From positions 180,094 to 244,093 of the forward strand of contig CARCZS010000001.1 in NCBI GenBank assembly GCA_948956705.1: DNA of 64,000 nucleotides. Reading direction: 5' to 3'. This DNA comes from an uncultured Phocaeicola sp. GTDB taxonomy: Bacteria > Bacteroidota > Bacteroidia > Bacteroidales > Bacteroidaceae. The position numbers and the translations under genes are program-made. The notes under the pieces were generated by a model that was given only the letters and a program-made list of their open reading frames with translations, did not search any database and was not told where the DNA came from. Shown here piece after piece: positions 1-9,683 of the stretch (within the stretch, counting starts at the first letter, position 1; each line of letters opens with the position of its first letter).

Positions 1-1
1 C

Positions 2-157
2 GTTAATAAACTGAACCTTATGGCTGAATATGACGCCCGTACAATGAATATAGGTGCTGAATACAGCTTTTGGAAAGATTATATCAATGTCGTGATAGAG
101 TTCAACCGCTGCCGTTACTTTTCCGGCGGAGTGTTTTTTAAAGTCTACCTGAAATAA
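2..157 (+). CDS. C-terminal end of an outer-membrane-like protein (partial)
   Basis: The reading frame is open from the window edge to TAA at 155-157 and gives about 51 residues. It ends in alternating hydrophobic/aromatic residues (YSFWKDYINVVIEF, YFSGGVFFKVYLK), typical of the closing strands of an outer-membrane beta-barrel. The phrase LMAEYDARTMNIGAEY resembles the tail of YjbH-type exopolysaccharide-associated barrel proteins, but that family call is from memory and weak. Start and most of the gene lie outside the window. It converges on the next gene with only 15 bp between stop codons. Confidence 0.55.
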   Translation, partial: VNKLNLMAEYDARTMNIGAEYSFWKDYINVVIEFNRCRYFSGGVFFKVYLK

Positions 158-172
158 TAAAAGGAGTGGCTG

Positions 173-1552
173 TCAGTCTTTGATTTTCTTTTTATACACT
201 TCCCCTCTGCTCATTACTTCCTTAACGAAATTGTAGGTTTCCACCCCTCGGAAGTATCCATTCTTACAAACCGGATCATTGAAATATTCTTCATTACTTT
301 TAAGCAGAATATAGTTATCTACGCTGTTGTCCCATACATATTTATTCTTGCCGTATTTTTCAGCCAGTGCTATGGCATCCAGTACGTGTCCTATTCCGGC
401 GTTATAAGCCGCCAAGACAAATTTCATCCGTTCGTTTTCATCTTTTATTGCGTTGAAAGAACGGGAAGTGGCAGCAATATATTTCACGGCGGCCTTTATA
501 CTCTCTTCCGGATTCTGTTCTTTACCGGGAGGAACTCCCATAGCACGCGCCGTCCGGGGCATGAGCTGCATTAATCCTTTCGCGCCTGCCCATGATACGG
601 CTGTTGTATCAAAGTTTGATTCCGTATAGGCCAGGGAAGCTAAAATACGCCAATCCCAATCTATATCTTTGGCATATTTCTTGAATAGAGTGTCGAAGTG
701 TGAAATCTTTCCGTCTTTGATGGACAAGATGGAACCGTGAGGTGTCCGTTTGCTTATTTCAAAATAACGCTTGCTACTGGCCTGATAGGCAGGAGAAGTC
801 ATATTTTCCTGATGCCATTTAGTAGCAGCTTCACCTAGTAGCGGTGAGGTCTTACGTACGGCCCATGAGGCACGTTGGTCAAAACTGACAGCCAGGTCAA
901 TATTCAGATTGGGGTAATAAGTCTTGTTTAATTTGGCAAGGTCGTTATCACAGATGGCATAATCTATCTCACCATTGGAAACCTGCATGATTAAATCCTC
1001 GGTGGTGATGCTGTCATTATCGACTTCGTGTATCAATATACCGCCACCCAGTTCTTTATCCAGATTGATGAGACGTTCCAGATACTTTCCTGGTTTTACA
1101 TAGACCTCTTTCCCGATTAATTCTGTCACATTATTCAGTGCTTTCTTCTTTTTTTGAGTATTACGTTGTACCAATACCTGATGGGTGATGATATCTTCCC
1201 CGCAAAACTCTACACTGTCTTTGAACTCTTTGGTGACAGGCAGATTATAGGCTATCAGGTCTCCTTCTCCTTGTAATAGTTTATGAACCAGGTCACGTGC
1301 ATTCTGTGCTACTTTTATTTTCAGTTTTACGTCCAATGAACGGGCAAACTGATCGGCCAGCTCATACTGGAATCCCATAGGCTCGCCCCGATAGTCGAAA
1401 TAAGAAGTGGAACTGTTCAGTGTCAGGACTACTAATTCTCCGCTGTCTTTTATTTGCGGCAAATCATAATTTGTCACTTCGGCAGATTGTTGCCGGTTAC
1501 GGCACGCTGTCATGCATATACAGGCAAGAACTAATAGCCAGACATTTTTCAT
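173..1552 (-). CDS. MltF-type membrane-bound lytic transglycosylase
   Basis: This 459-residue lipoprotein is predicted to cleave peptidoglycan glycan strands at the inner face of the outer membrane. Residues 1-17 form a lipoprotein signal ending in a lipobox with Cys17 (CMTAC). Residues about 35-260 are a periplasmic solute-binding (SBP_bac_3) domain. Residues about 290-410 are an SLT lysozyme-like domain with the ES motif (YTESNF, catalytic Glu311) and the GLMQLMP motif. This order is the MltF architecture. The start ATG overlaps the last four bases of the upstream uridine kinase gene, so the two are probably translationally coupled. The link to nucleotide salvage is not functional as far as the sequence shows. 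Confidence 0.9.
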   Translation of the reverse strand: MKNVWLLVLACICMTACRNRQQSAEVTNYDLPQIKDSGELVVLTLNSSTSYFDYRGEPMGFQYELADQFARSLDVKLKIKVAQNARDLVHKLLQGEGDLIAYNLPVTKEFKDSVEFCGEDIITHQVLVQRNTQKKKKALNNVTELIGKEVYVKPGKYLERLINLDKELGGGILIHEVDNDSITTEDLIMQVSNGEIDYAICDNDLAKLNKTYYPNLNIDLAVSFDQRASWAVRKTSPLLGEAATKWHQENMTSPAYQASSKRYFEISKRTPHGSILSIKDGKISHFDTLFKKYAKDIDWDWRILASLAYTESNFDTTAVSWAGAKGLMQLMPRTARAMGVPPGKEQNPEESIKAAVKYIAATSRSFNAIKDENERMKFVLAAYNAGIGHVLDAIALAEKYGKNKYVWDNSVDNYILLKSNEEYFNDPVCKNGYFRGVETYNFVKEVMSRGEVYKKKIKD

Positions 1553-2160
1553 CTTCCTAAAATCTTTTCAATATATAGTTTAAGGATTTCAATGGCCTTT
1601 TGGTTGTTGCCTCCATTGGGGATAATAATATCGGCATATTGCTTGGTAGGCTCTATGAATTCGTCATGCATCGGTTTCAGAATGTTCCGGTATTTGTCTA
1701 TCAGCATTTCCAAGGGATGGCCGCGTTCCACCATGTCGCGGGTAATCACACGCAGCAAACGTTCGTCGGGTTCGGCATCCACAAAAATCTTTAAGTCCAT
1801 CAAGTCTCGTAACTCTTTATCATAGAGACTCATGATACCTTCCACAATGATGACTTCCTTTGGCTCTACACGAACTGTTTCGGGCAGGCGTGTACATACT
1901 AGATAAGAATAGGTGGGCTGCTCAATGGGATGCCCTTGGCGCAGGTCGGCAATCTGTTGTTCAAAGAGCGGCCAGTCAAAAGCATCGGGATGGTCGAAAT
2001 TGGTTTGTTTACGTATTTCCAAGGGAATGGATGACTGATCGTTATAATATGAATCTTGTGGAATGACTGCAACGGAACCTGGGGGCAGGCTCTCTATGAT
2101 TTTTCTAACTACAGTGGTCTTTCCTGAACCGGTTCCGCCGGCTATACCAATAATTATCAT
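1549..2160 (-). CDS. udk: Uridine kinase
   Basis: The 203-residue protein phosphorylates uridine and cytidine in pyrimidine salvage in the cytoplasm. A P-loop, GGTGSGKT, lies at residues 8-15, followed by the family phrases IPQDSYYND and FDHPDAFDW and the lid-region arginines near RVITRDMVERGHP. The length matches bacterial Udk. It overlaps the downstream transglycosylase gene by 4 bp. A possible -7 element (TACTTTTG on the minus strand, 2234-2241) lies about 75 bp upstream. The alternative, a phosphoribulokinase-like relative, is unlikely given the length. Confidence 0.93.
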   Translation of the reverse strand: MIIIGIAGGTGSGKTTVVRKIIESLPPGSVAVIPQDSYYNDQSSIPLEIRKQTNFDHPDAFDWPLFEQQIADLRQGHPIEQPTYSYLVCTRLPETVRVEPKEVIIVEGIMSLYDKELRDLMDLKIFVDAEPDERLLRVITRDMVERGHPLEMLIDKYRNILKPMHDEFIEPTKQYADIIIPNGGNNQKAIEILKLYIEKILGR

Positions 2161-2191
2161 AATAATAGAATGTATTTTAAAACAAAACTGT

Positions 2192-2241
2192 TACTTTTGC
2201 ATCAGGTTAAATACTTTAGCCCTGTGTCGATTACAAAAGTA
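2192..2241. promoter_or_regulatory. Facing -7 elements between udk and the Dabb gene
   Basis: TACTTTTG at 2192-2199 (plus strand) and its inverted copy at 2234-2241 (TACTTTTG on the minus strand) both match the Bacteroides -7 consensus TAnnTTTG. They would start transcripts toward the Dabb gene and toward udk respectively. No convincing TTTG -33 box is seen at 19-21 bp for either. Confidence 0.4.
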
Positions 2242-2265
2242 GGATAATTAATTAAAATATCAAGT

Positions 2266-2565
2266 ATGGTTAAGCACATTGTTTTATTTAAATTGAAAGA
2301 AACTCTTTCACAGGAAGAAAAATTGAAAGTGATGAATGATTTTAAAGCGGCTATTGAAGCTTTGCCGGCCAAGATAGGTTTTATCCGTCATATATTTGTG
2401 GGACTGAATGCCAATTCTGCTGAAAAATGGGATATTTGTCTGGATAGTGAATTCGATACGCTGGCAGATGTCAATGCCTATGCCGTTCATCCGGATCATG
2501 TAGCTGCAGCCGGCCTTTTGAAGGAGGTTAAGGCTGATCGTGCTTGTGTGGATTATGAATTCTAA
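2266..2565 (+). CDS. Dabb (stress-responsive A/B barrel) domain protein
   Basis: The 99-residue protein matches the small dimeric ferredoxin-like Dabb fold: it opens VKHIVLFKLKE, has the central phrase FIRHIFVGLNAN, and the late motif YAVHPDHVAAA where the conserved HPxH lies. The biochemical role in bacteria is unknown; plant relatives are stress proteins or polyketide cyclases. It sits 10 bp upstream of a thioesterase gene and is probably co-transcribed with it. No signal peptide, so cytoplasmic. Confidence 0.85.
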   Translation: MVKHIVLFKLKETLSQEEKLKVMNDFKAAIEALPAKIGFIRHIFVGLNANSAEKWDICLDSEFDTLADVNAYAVHPDHVAAAGLLKEVKADRACVDYEF

Positions 2566-2575
2566 AAGATAGCCT

Positions 2576-3067
2576 ATGAAAAAGATAATCAATCCCTGGA
2601 AAGGGATGGAAGGATATAATTGCTTTGGCTGTGCTCCCAACAATGAAGCCGGAGTGAAGATGGAATTTTATGAGGATGGGGATGAGGTAATTAGTATATG
2701 GAAACCTCAGCCACAGTTTCAGGGATGGATTGATACGTTGCATGGCGGTATTCAGGCGGTGCTGCTGGATGAGATTTGTGCATGGGTGGTTTTGCGTAAA
2801 CTACAGACTACCGGTGTTACGTCCAAAATGGAAACCCGCTATATGAAACCTGTTAATACCAACGATTCGCATATCGTATTGAAGGCTTCCATAAAGGAGA
2901 GGAAGCGCAATATCGTATTTGTAGAAGCGGCTATTTATAATAATAAGGAGGAACTTTGCACCAAGGCGCTGTGCACTTATTTCACTTTTTCTCAAGAGAA
3001 GGCAAAGGAAGAAATGCATTTCTTGAACTGCGAGGTGGAGCAAGATGAGATAATACCTTTAATTTGA
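2576..3067 (+). CDS. PaaI/hotdog-fold thioesterase
   Basis: The 163-residue protein has the hotdog-fold signature HGGIQAVLLDEICAW, in which the conserved HGG and Asp/Glu lie on the central helix. Members hydrolyse acyl-CoA or acyl-ACP thioesters. The N-terminus contains NCFGCAPNN, typical of the subgroup with an N-terminal FGCG-like motif. The substrate cannot be predicted. It follows the Dabb gene by 10 bp, probably as a two-gene unit. Confidence 0.85.
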   Translation: MKKIINPWKGMEGYNCFGCAPNNEAGVKMEFYEDGDEVISIWKPQPQFQGWIDTLHGGIQAVLLDEICAWVVLRKLQTTGVTSKMETRYMKPVNTNDSHIVLKASIKERKRNIVFVEAAIYNNKEELCTKALCTYFTFSQEKAKEEMHFLNCEVEQDEIIPLI

Positions 3068-3096
3068 AAGAAAAAATAAAGTTTTTGCGATAATTA

Positions 3097-3128
3097 TTTG
3101 CTGATATTAAATATAAACTTTATTTTTG
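3097..3128 (+). promoter_or_regulatory. his operon promoter
   Basis: TTTG at 3097-3100 and TATTTTTG at 3121-3128, with a 20-bp spacer, form a full Bacteroides-type -33/-7 promoter. The start point would fall near 3135, just before the leader peptide. Confidence 0.75.
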
Positions 3129-3150
3129 TCGCAAGTAAAAAGAAAAGACT

Positions 3151-3195
3151 ATGGTTAGAACTGCTACACATCATCATCATTTTCCTAACGAATAA
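3151..3195 (+). CDS. hisL: Histidine operon leader peptide
   Basis: A 14-codon ORF reads MVRTATHHHHFPNE and stops with TAA at 3193-3195. Four consecutive CAT codons lie at 3169-3180. It starts about 16 nt after the predicted transcription start and is followed by an intrinsic terminator ahead of hisG. This is the classic layout of a ribosome-stalling attenuator: scarce charged tRNA-His would stall the ribosome on the His run and prevent terminator formation. The symbol is by analogy with enterobacterial hisL; the peptide sequence is different. Confidence 0.85.
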   Translation: MVRTATHHHHFPNE

Positions 3196-3262
3196 TTCGG
3201 TGGGCTAAGGTGATATTGTAGTATAATGATATAGGGCTTGCCGAAAACGGTAAGCCCTTTTT
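3184..3262 (+). terminator. his attenuator (pause hairpin and terminator)
   Basis: The terminator stem is GGGCTTGCCG (3234-3243) with CGGTAAGCCC (3248-3257), an AAAA loop and a run of five T at 3258-3262. An upstream hairpin can form between 3184-3192 and 3196-3204 with one mismatch, overlapping the leader stop codon. GGGCT at 3202-3206 can instead pair with AGCCC at 3253-3257, giving a possible antiterminator. The pairings are read by eye; no folding energy was computed. Confidence 0.75.
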
Positions 3263-3295
3263 ATTGCCGGTTAATAATTAAAAACAGATAGAATC

Positions 3296-4147
3296 ATGCT
3301 TAGAATTGCAGTACAGTCAAAAGGCCGTTTGTTTGAAGAGACAATGGCATTATTACAAGAGGCAGATATTAAAATCTCCACTTCTAAAAGAATTCTTTTA
3401 GTACAGTCGTCTAATTTTCCGATCGAAGTTCTTTTTCTTCGCGATGATGATATTCCTCAGTCGGTGGCTGGTGGAGTGGCTGATTTAGGGATCGTAGGCG
3501 AGAATGAGTTTGTAGAGAGAAAAGAGGACGCTGAGGTGATTAAACGTTTGGGGTTCAGCAAGTGCCGTTTGTCATTGGCTATACCTAAAGATGTGGACTA
3601 TCCGGGTTTGTCTTGGTTTGAAGGACGTAAGATTGCGACTTCTTATCCCGGCATTTTGAAAGATTTCATGGATCGGAATGGCATTCATTCTGATATTCAT
3701 GTCATTACCGGTTCGGTAGAGATTGCTCCGGGAATCAGTTTGGCTGATGCTATTTTTGATATTGTCAGTTCGGGATCTACTTTGGTAAGCAATAGCTTGA
3801 AGGAAGTGGAAGTGGTTATGAAAAGTGAGGCGTTGCTGATAGGCAATAAGAATATGTCTGAGGAGAAGAAAGAGATTCTGAACGAACTCTTGTTCCGTAT
3901 TGAAGCGGTGAAAGCTGCCGAAGACAAGAAATATGTCTTGATGAATGCTCCGACAGAGCGTTTGAAAGAAATTATCGAAGTGCTGCCGGGTATGAAGAGT
4001 CCTACTGTGATGCCATTGGCACAAGAAGGATGGAGTTCGGTACATACAGTGCTTGACGAGAAACGTTTTTGGGAGATCATCGGAAAACTGAAAGCATTGG
4101 GCGCGGAAGGTATTTTGGTATTGCCCATTGAGAAAATGATATTATAG
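3296..4147 (+). CDS. hisG: ATP phosphoribosyltransferase (long form)
   Basis: HisG catalyses the first step of histidine synthesis, condensing ATP and PRPP. The 283 residues match the long form, with a C-terminal ACT-like regulatory domain (about 210-283) that binds histidine, so no HisZ is needed. The N-terminus MLRIAVQSKGRL is the family signature, and the PRPP-binding loop is in the phrase ADAIFDIVSSGSTLVSN (about 155-171). It is the first gene of the operon and is expected to be controlled both by the upstream attenuator and by feedback. Confidence 0.95.
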   Translation: MLRIAVQSKGRLFEETMALLQEADIKISTSKRILLVQSSNFPIEVLFLRDDDIPQSVAGGVADLGIVGENEFVERKEDAEVIKRLGFSKCRLSLAIPKDVDYPGLSWFEGRKIATSYPGILKDFMDRNGIHSDIHVITGSVEIAPGISLADAIFDIVSSGSTLVSNSLKEVEVVMKSEALLIGNKNMSEEKKEILNELLFRIEAVKAAEDKKYVLMNAPTERLKEIIEVLPGMKSPTVMPLAQEGWSSVHTVLDEKRFWEIIGKLKALGAEGILVLPIEKMIL

Positions 4148-4196
4148 CCGGTCCATACGTCAGGCGAGATTTGTAAACTTATAAAAGAATACATGT

Positions 4197-5477
4197 ATGA
4201 AGAAAATAATATATCCTGAAAAGAAAGACTGGATGGAAATTCTCCGTCGTCCGGCATTGAATACAGACACGCTGCGCAATACGGTTAAAGAAGTGCTGGA
4301 TAAAGTGAAGACGGAAGGAGATAAAGCGGTGAGGGAATATGAAGAACGTTTTGATAAGGTGAAACTGGACTCACTGGGGGTTACTGAAACGGAAATTGCT
4401 GAAGCGGAAAAGGAGGTACCCATTGAATTGAAGGCAGCTATCATGCTGGCACAGAAAAATATTCATACTTTTCATAGTTCTCAGCGGTTTGAAGGGAAAA
4501 AGGTGCAGACCGTACCCGGGGTAACTTGTTGGCAGAAGGCGGTTGCTATTGAAAAGGTGGGCTTGTATATTCCCGGAGGCACGGCGCCTTTATTTTCTAC
4601 CGTATTGATGTTGGCTACTCCGGCACAGATTGCAGGTTGCAAGGAAATCGTACTTTGTACTCCTCCTGATAAAGAAGGAAAGGTTCATCCTGCTATCTTG
4701 TATGCGGCAAAATTGGCCGGGGTAAATAAAATATTCAAAGCAGGAGGGGTGCAGGCCATCGCTGCTATGGCATACGGAACGGAAAGTGTGCCTAAGGTTT
4801 ATAAAATTTTCGGTCCGGGTAACCAATATGTAACGGCTGCCAAGCAGCAGGTTTCTTTGCGGGATGTTGCGATAGATATGCCTGCCGGTCCTTCTGAAGT
4901 CGAAGTGTTGGCCGACGAGACGGCTAATCCTGTATTTGTGGCAGCCGATTTGCTTTCACAGGCGGAACATGGAGTTGATAGTCAGGCCATGCTGATAACT
5001 ACTTCTGAGAAATTAATGAAGGAGGTGGAGTATGAGGTACAACGCCAGTTGGCTTTGCTTCCCAGATGGGAAATAGCCGAAAAGTCGTTGGCAAGCAGCA
5101 AATTGATTTTGGTGAGGGATATGGATGAGGCAATTGCTCTGACGAATGAATATGCTCCCGAGCATTTGATTATCGAGACCAGGGATTATATGGAACAGGC
5201 AGAGCGTATTGTCAATGCCGGATCTGTATTTCTAGGTTCACTTACTCCGGAGAGTGCCGGTGATTATGCATCCGGAACCAATCATACTTTACCTACCAAT
5301 GGTTATGCCAAAGCGTATAGTGGGGTGAGTCTGGATAGTTTTATCCGTAAAATCACTTTTCAGGAGATTAATGGCGAGGGTATTCAGAATATCGGTCCTG
5401 CTATTGAGGTGATGGCGGCTAATGAACAACTGGGTGCGCATAAGAATGCAGTAACCGTAAGATTAAAAACAGTATAA
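4197..5477 (+). CDS. hisD: Histidinol dehydrogenase
   Basis: The 426-residue protein oxidises L-histidinol to histidine in two NAD-dependent steps with zinc. Signatures visible are [29 protein letters not shown] and LLSQAEHG, and the C-terminal region [17 protein letters not shown]. The length is standard. It lies 49 bp after hisG and 2 bp before hisC, within one operon. Confidence 0.95.
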
Positions 5478-5479
5478 AG

Positions 5480-6520
5480 ATGAAAGATTTGAAAGAATTG
5501 ACGCGCCCGAATATTTGGGCTTTGAAACCCTATTCATCGGCACGTGACGAATATAATGGAGCGGAGGCATCTGTTTTTCTGGATGCCAATGAGAACCCGT
5601 ACAATACACCTAATAACCGTTATCCTGATCCTATGCAGCGGGAATTGAAGAATATGATAGCTCCTATTAAAAAGGTAGACCCCGATACGATCTTTCTGGG
5701 AAACGGCAGTGATGAGGCTATTGACTTGGTGTATCGCGCGTTCTGTATTCCGGGGGTGGATAATGTAGTGGCTATTGACCCTACTTATGGTATGTATCAG
5801 GTGTGTGCTGATGTCAACGATGTAGAATATCGCAAGGTGTTATTGGATGAAAACTATCAGTTCAGTGCCGATAAACTATTGGCGGCAACAGACGATCACA
5901 CCAAACTGGTTTTTCTTTGCTCGCCCAATAATCCTACCGGTAATAACCTGGATCGTAGGGAAATGGAAAAATTACTGGATACTTTTCAGGGATTGGTGAT
6001 TATAGACGAGGCCTATTCCGATTTTTCTGATGCGCCGTCTTTCCTTGCCGATTTAGATAAATATCCTAATTTGATTGTCTTTCAGACTTTTTCTAAGGCA
6101 TGGGGATGTGCTGCCATTCGTTTGGGCATGGCCTTTGCGTCTAAAGAAATCATCTCTATTTTCAGTAAGATTAAATATCCGTATAATGTGAATCTGCTGA
6201 CACAGAAAGAGGCTGTTATGATGTTGCACCGGCATTATGAGGTAGAACGTTGGGTAAAGTCGTTATTGGAAGAACGGACGCGTTTGGTCAATGAATTTGT
6301 AGAACTGCCTTGTTGTGAGAAAATCTATCCTACGGATGCCAATTTCTTTCTAGCTAAAGTGACAGATGCCAAGAAAATATATAATTATTTGGTAGGTAAA
6401 GGTATCATAGTGCGTAACCGTACCAGTATTTCTTTATGTCGTGATTGTTTGCGTGTGACCATTGGTACACGTCCGGAGAATGATATGTTGTTGGAAGCAT
6501 TGAAGAATTATGAATGTTGA
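5480..6520 (+). CDS. hisC: Histidinol-phosphate aminotransferase
   Basis: This 346-residue PLP-dependent class I/II aminotransferase makes histidinol phosphate. The PLP lysine is Lys206 in FQTFSKAWG. Other family phrases are LDANENPYN near the N-terminus, [11 protein letters not shown] and IIDEAYSDF. It starts 2 bp after hisD and ends 3 bp before hisB, which argues for strong co-translation. Confidence 0.94.
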
Positions 6521-6523
6521 AGT

Positions 6524-7642
6524 ATGAAGAAAGCGTTGTTTATAGATCGTGACGGTACGTTGGTTATAGAGCCACCGATTGACTACCAATTGGATTCTTT
6601 CCATAAATTGGAGTTTTATCCTAAGGTTTTTCGTAATTTGGGATTTATCCGCAGCAAACTCGACTTTGAATTTGTGATGGTTACCAATCAAGACGGCCTC
6701 GGTACTTCTTCTTTTCCTGAGGATACCTTTTGGCCGGTGCACAACCTGGTGTTGAAGACATTGGAGGGGGAAGGCATCATTTTTGATGATATCTTGATAG
6801 ACCGCAGTTTTCCGGAAGACCATGTGTCTACCCGTAAGCCTGGAACAGGAATGATGGGAAAATATCTTACCGGTGATTATGATTTGGCTAACAGTTTTGT
6901 TATTGGTGATCGTGCTACAGATGTGGAACTGGCTAGAAATATGGGCTGTAAGGCTATTTTGTTGCAAGAAAATATGGATATTCTGAAGGAAAAGAATTTG
7001 GAATCCTACTGTGTATTGGCGACTACGGATTGGGATAAGGTCGCTGAATTCCTTTTTGCCGGAGAACGTATAGCGGAGGTCCGTCGTACTACGAAGGAAA
7101 CGGATATTTATATCAGCTTAAATTTAGATGGCAGCGGAAAATGTGATATTTCCACAGGTATTGGTTTTTTTGATCACATGTTGGAACAGATTGGAAAGCA
7201 TGGTGGTATTGACCTGACCATTAAAGTAAAAGGTGATTTGGAAGTGGATGAACATCATACTATTGAAGATACCGCCATTGCTTTGGGTGAATGTATTTAT
7301 CGGGCATTGGGCAGCAAGCGTGGCATTGAGCGTTACGGATATTGCTTGCCCATGGATGATTGTCTTTGTCGGGTAGCTTTGGATTTTGGCGGTAGAGCAT
7401 GGTTGGTATGGGATGCTGAGTTTCATCGGGAGAAAATAGGGGAGATGCCTACCGAGATGTTTCTTCATTTTTTTAAATCATTGAGTGATGCAGCTCGTAT
7501 GAATTTAAATATCAAAGCCGAGGGGCAGAATGAGCATCATAAAATAGAAGGTATTTTCAAAGCTTTGGCTCGTGCCATAAAGATGGCTGTGCGAAGAGAT
7601 ATTTACCATTTTGAAGTACCCTCAAGCAAGGGATGTATTTAA
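6524..7642 (+). CDS. hisB: Bifunctional histidinol-phosphatase / imidazoleglycerol-phosphate dehydratase
   Basis: The 372-residue fusion carries two histidine-pathway activities. The N-terminal half (about 1-170) is a HAD phosphatase with the nucleophile motif DRDGT (Asp8/Asp10) and [11 protein letters not shown]. The C-terminal half (about 180-372) is IGP dehydratase with the metal-binding motifs [15 protein letters not shown] and [15 protein letters not shown]. The fused order is that of the E. coli HisB type. It is the last gene of the operon; hisH, hisA, hisF and hisI are not in the window. The stop codon already lies inside a long terminator-like inverted repeat. Confidence 0.95.
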   Translation: MKKALFIDRDGTLVIEPPIDYQLDSFHKLEFYPKVFRNLGFIRSKLDFEFVMVTNQDGLGTSSFPEDTFWPVHNLVLKTLEGEGIIFDDILIDRSFPEDHVSTRKPGTGMMGKYLTGDYDLANSFVIGDRATDVELARNMGCKAILLQENMDILKEKNLESYCVLATTDWDKVAEFLFAGERIAEVRRTTKETDIYISLNLDGSGKCDISTGIGFFDHMLEQIGKHGGIDLTIKVKGDLEVDEHHTIEDTAIALGECIYRALGSKRGIERYGYCLPMDDCLCRVALDFGGRAWLVWDAEFHREKIGEMPTEMFLHFFKSLSDAARMNLNIKAEGQNEHHKIEGIFKALARAIKMAVRRDIYHFEVPSSKGCI

Positions 7643-7724
7643 GTCGGCTTCAAAGACAAAGTAACTTAACTTAGTTGGGCGAGTAAGTTAAGTTACTTTG
7701 TCTTTGAAGCCGACTTACTTTTTT
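7641..7724 (+). terminator. 33-bp perfect inverted repeat after hisB
   Basis: Bases 7641-7673 and 7684-7716 are exact reverse complements with a 10-nt loop, followed by ACTTTTTT. It starts in the hisB stop codon and ends 15 bp before the convergent nadE stop. The T-run supports a role as terminator for the his operon; the minus-strand side has no clear T-run. Confidence 0.85.
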
Positions 7725-7731
7725 ATGTGGT

Positions 7732-9657
7732 TTATAGCTCTTCGCATTCTTTCAGCCATGAAGCTGCACTGGCATCGCTCGGCATACGCCAGTCTCCTCG
7801 GGGACTGAGTGATACAGATCCCACTTTGGGACCATCGGGCAGGCAAGAGCGTTTGAATTGTTGTTGAAAGAAACGGCGGCAGAATATAGTAAGCCATTTT
7901 TTGATTGTTTCCTCATCGTATGTATCACGAAAAGCGATACTTGCCAGGAAGAATATCTTGGCGGGACGAAAACCGAAACGTAGGAATTGATAAAGGAAGA
8001 AATCATGCAGTTCGTATGGTCCTACCAAATCTTCTGTCTTTTGTTTTATATTGCCGTTTTCATCAGCAGGAATCAGTTCGGGACTGATAGGAGTGTCTAC
8101 AATATCGAGCAGGGTAATACGTGATTCATTATCCATGCCATTCAAAGCCACCCAATTTACCAGGTATTTGACCAGTGTTTTGGGAATGCTTCCATTGACT
8201 CCGTACATAGACATATGGTCGCCATTGTAGGTGGCCCAGCCTAGGGCAAGTTCTGAAAGGTCTCCCGTACCAATGACAAGACCGCCCAATTGGTTGGCAA
8301 CATCCATCAGAATTTGAGTCCGTTCGCGTGCCTGGCTGTTTTCGTAGGTTACATCGTGTACGGTCATGTCGTGGTTTATATCGTTAAAGTGTTGGATGCA
8401 GGATTCCTTTATGCTGATTTCTTTAATGGTAACACCTAGTGAAGCCATCAGATGGAGAGCATTGTTATAAGTACGGTCGGTAGTACCGAAACCAGGCATG
8501 GTGATGCCGATGATACCTTTTCGTGGCAGATCCAATTTATCGAAAGTCTTGGCACAGACCAAAAGTGCCAAGGTGGAATCCAGACCACCGGAAATACCGA
8601 CTACTACAGTCTTGCAGTGAGTGTGTACCAGACGTTTGGCTAGTCCTGCTATTTGGATAGCGAAGATTTCTTCACAGCGTTCATCCAATTCTTTGCCTTG
8701 AGGAACAAAAGGATGAGCTTCTATACTGCGCGTCAGACTAAGATCGCGTGTGTTGACAAATTCTGTACTGATGTGGATGGCGGGACGTCCCGGGCAGTTG
8801 CCGATATTGGCGGCAAAAGTGGTATTGGTCAACCGTTCACCACGAAGACGCTCCACGTCTATTTCACTGATGACCAATTGTTCCTTGAATGAGAAACGTT
8901 CAGACTCGGCAAGTAACGTGCCGTTTTCATATATCAGTCCGTTGCCTGCAAAAACAACGTCTGTGGTTGATTCGCCGAAACCGGATGAACTGAATACATA
9001 TCCTGCCAGACAGCGTGCTGATTGTTGACTGACTAATGAACGGACATAATTATGCTTGCTTATTCCTTCATTGTCGGCAGACATGTTGAAAATGATTTCC
9101 GCTCCTTTCAGTGCTAATGCGGAACTGGGCGGAATGGGGGCCCACATGTCTTCGCAGATTTCAATGCCAAAGCAAGTTTCCGGAGTGTCGAAAAGCAGGT
9201 TGGCGCTGACCGGTACATTTTGTCCGCAGAGGCGTACATTGGCATCCGGGTGGTTCAGAGCAGAGGTAAACCAGCGTTGTTCATAGAACTCTTTATAATT
9301 AGGTAAATATGTTTTAGGAACAATACCCAGTATTTTCCCTTTTTGGAAAACAACAGCACTGTTCAGCAGCGTGGAATTCATAACCACAGGCATCCCTATA
9401 ATAGAGATGATATCCATTTGTCGGGTATTATTCATAATTTGCATTAAAGCCATTTCTGCTTCTTCCAACAGTAAAGACTGACCGAACAAGTCGGCGCAAG
9501 TATACCCTGTAATACTTAGTTCGGGGAAAATGATAATTTGTACTCCTTTCCCGTCTGCTATGGCAATTTGAGTTTCAATCTGTTGTGCATTAAATTTGCA
9601 GTCAGCCACTTTCACTATCGGAATGGCAGCCGCCACTCTTACAAAACCGTATTTCAT
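7732..9657 (-). CDS. nadE: Glutamine-dependent NAD+ synthetase
   Basis: The 641-residue protein makes NAD from deamido-NAD using glutamine. The N-terminal nitrilase-like amidohydrolase has a Glu-Lys-Cys triad placed by motif: Glu46 in FPELS, Lys in PNYKEFYEQRWF and Cys in GIEICEDMW. The C-terminal ATP pyrophosphatase domain has the PP-loop GISGGLDST. I chose the ATG at 9657 over an in-frame ATG at 9696, because a -7 promoter element (9684-9691) lies between them and the family begins MKYGFVRVAA. It converges on the his operon. Confidence 0.93.
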   Translation of the reverse strand: MKYGFVRVAAAIPIVKVADCKFNAQQIETQIAIADGKGVQIIIFPELSITGYTCADLFGQSLLLEEAEMALMQIMNNTRQMDIISIIGMPVVMNSTLLNSAVVFQKGKILGIVPKTYLPNYKEFYEQRWFTSALNHPDANVRLCGQNVPVSANLLFDTPETCFGIEICEDMWAPIPPSSALALKGAEIIFNMSADNEGISKHNYVRSLVSQQSARCLAGYVFSSSGFGESTTDVVFAGNGLIYENGTLLAESERFSFKEQLVISEIDVERLRGERLTNTTFAANIGNCPGRPAIHISTEFVNTRDLSLTRSIEAHPFVPQGKELDERCEEIFAIQIAGLAKRLVHTHCKTVVVGISGGLDSTLALLVCAKTFDKLDLPRKGIIGITMPGFGTTDRTYNNALHLMASLGVTIKEISIKESCIQHFNDINHDMTVHDVTYENSQARERTQILMDVANQLGGLVIGTGDLSELALGWATYNGDHMSMYGVNGSIPKTLVKYLVNWVALNGMDNESRITLLDIVDTPISPELIPADENGNIKQKTEDLVGPYELHDFFLYQFLRFGFRPAKIFFLASIAFRDTYDEETIKKWLTIFCRRFFQQQFKRSCLPDGPKVGSVSLSPRGDWRMPSDASAASWLKECEEL

Positions 9658-9683
9658 ATTATACCTATTATTATATATACCTG

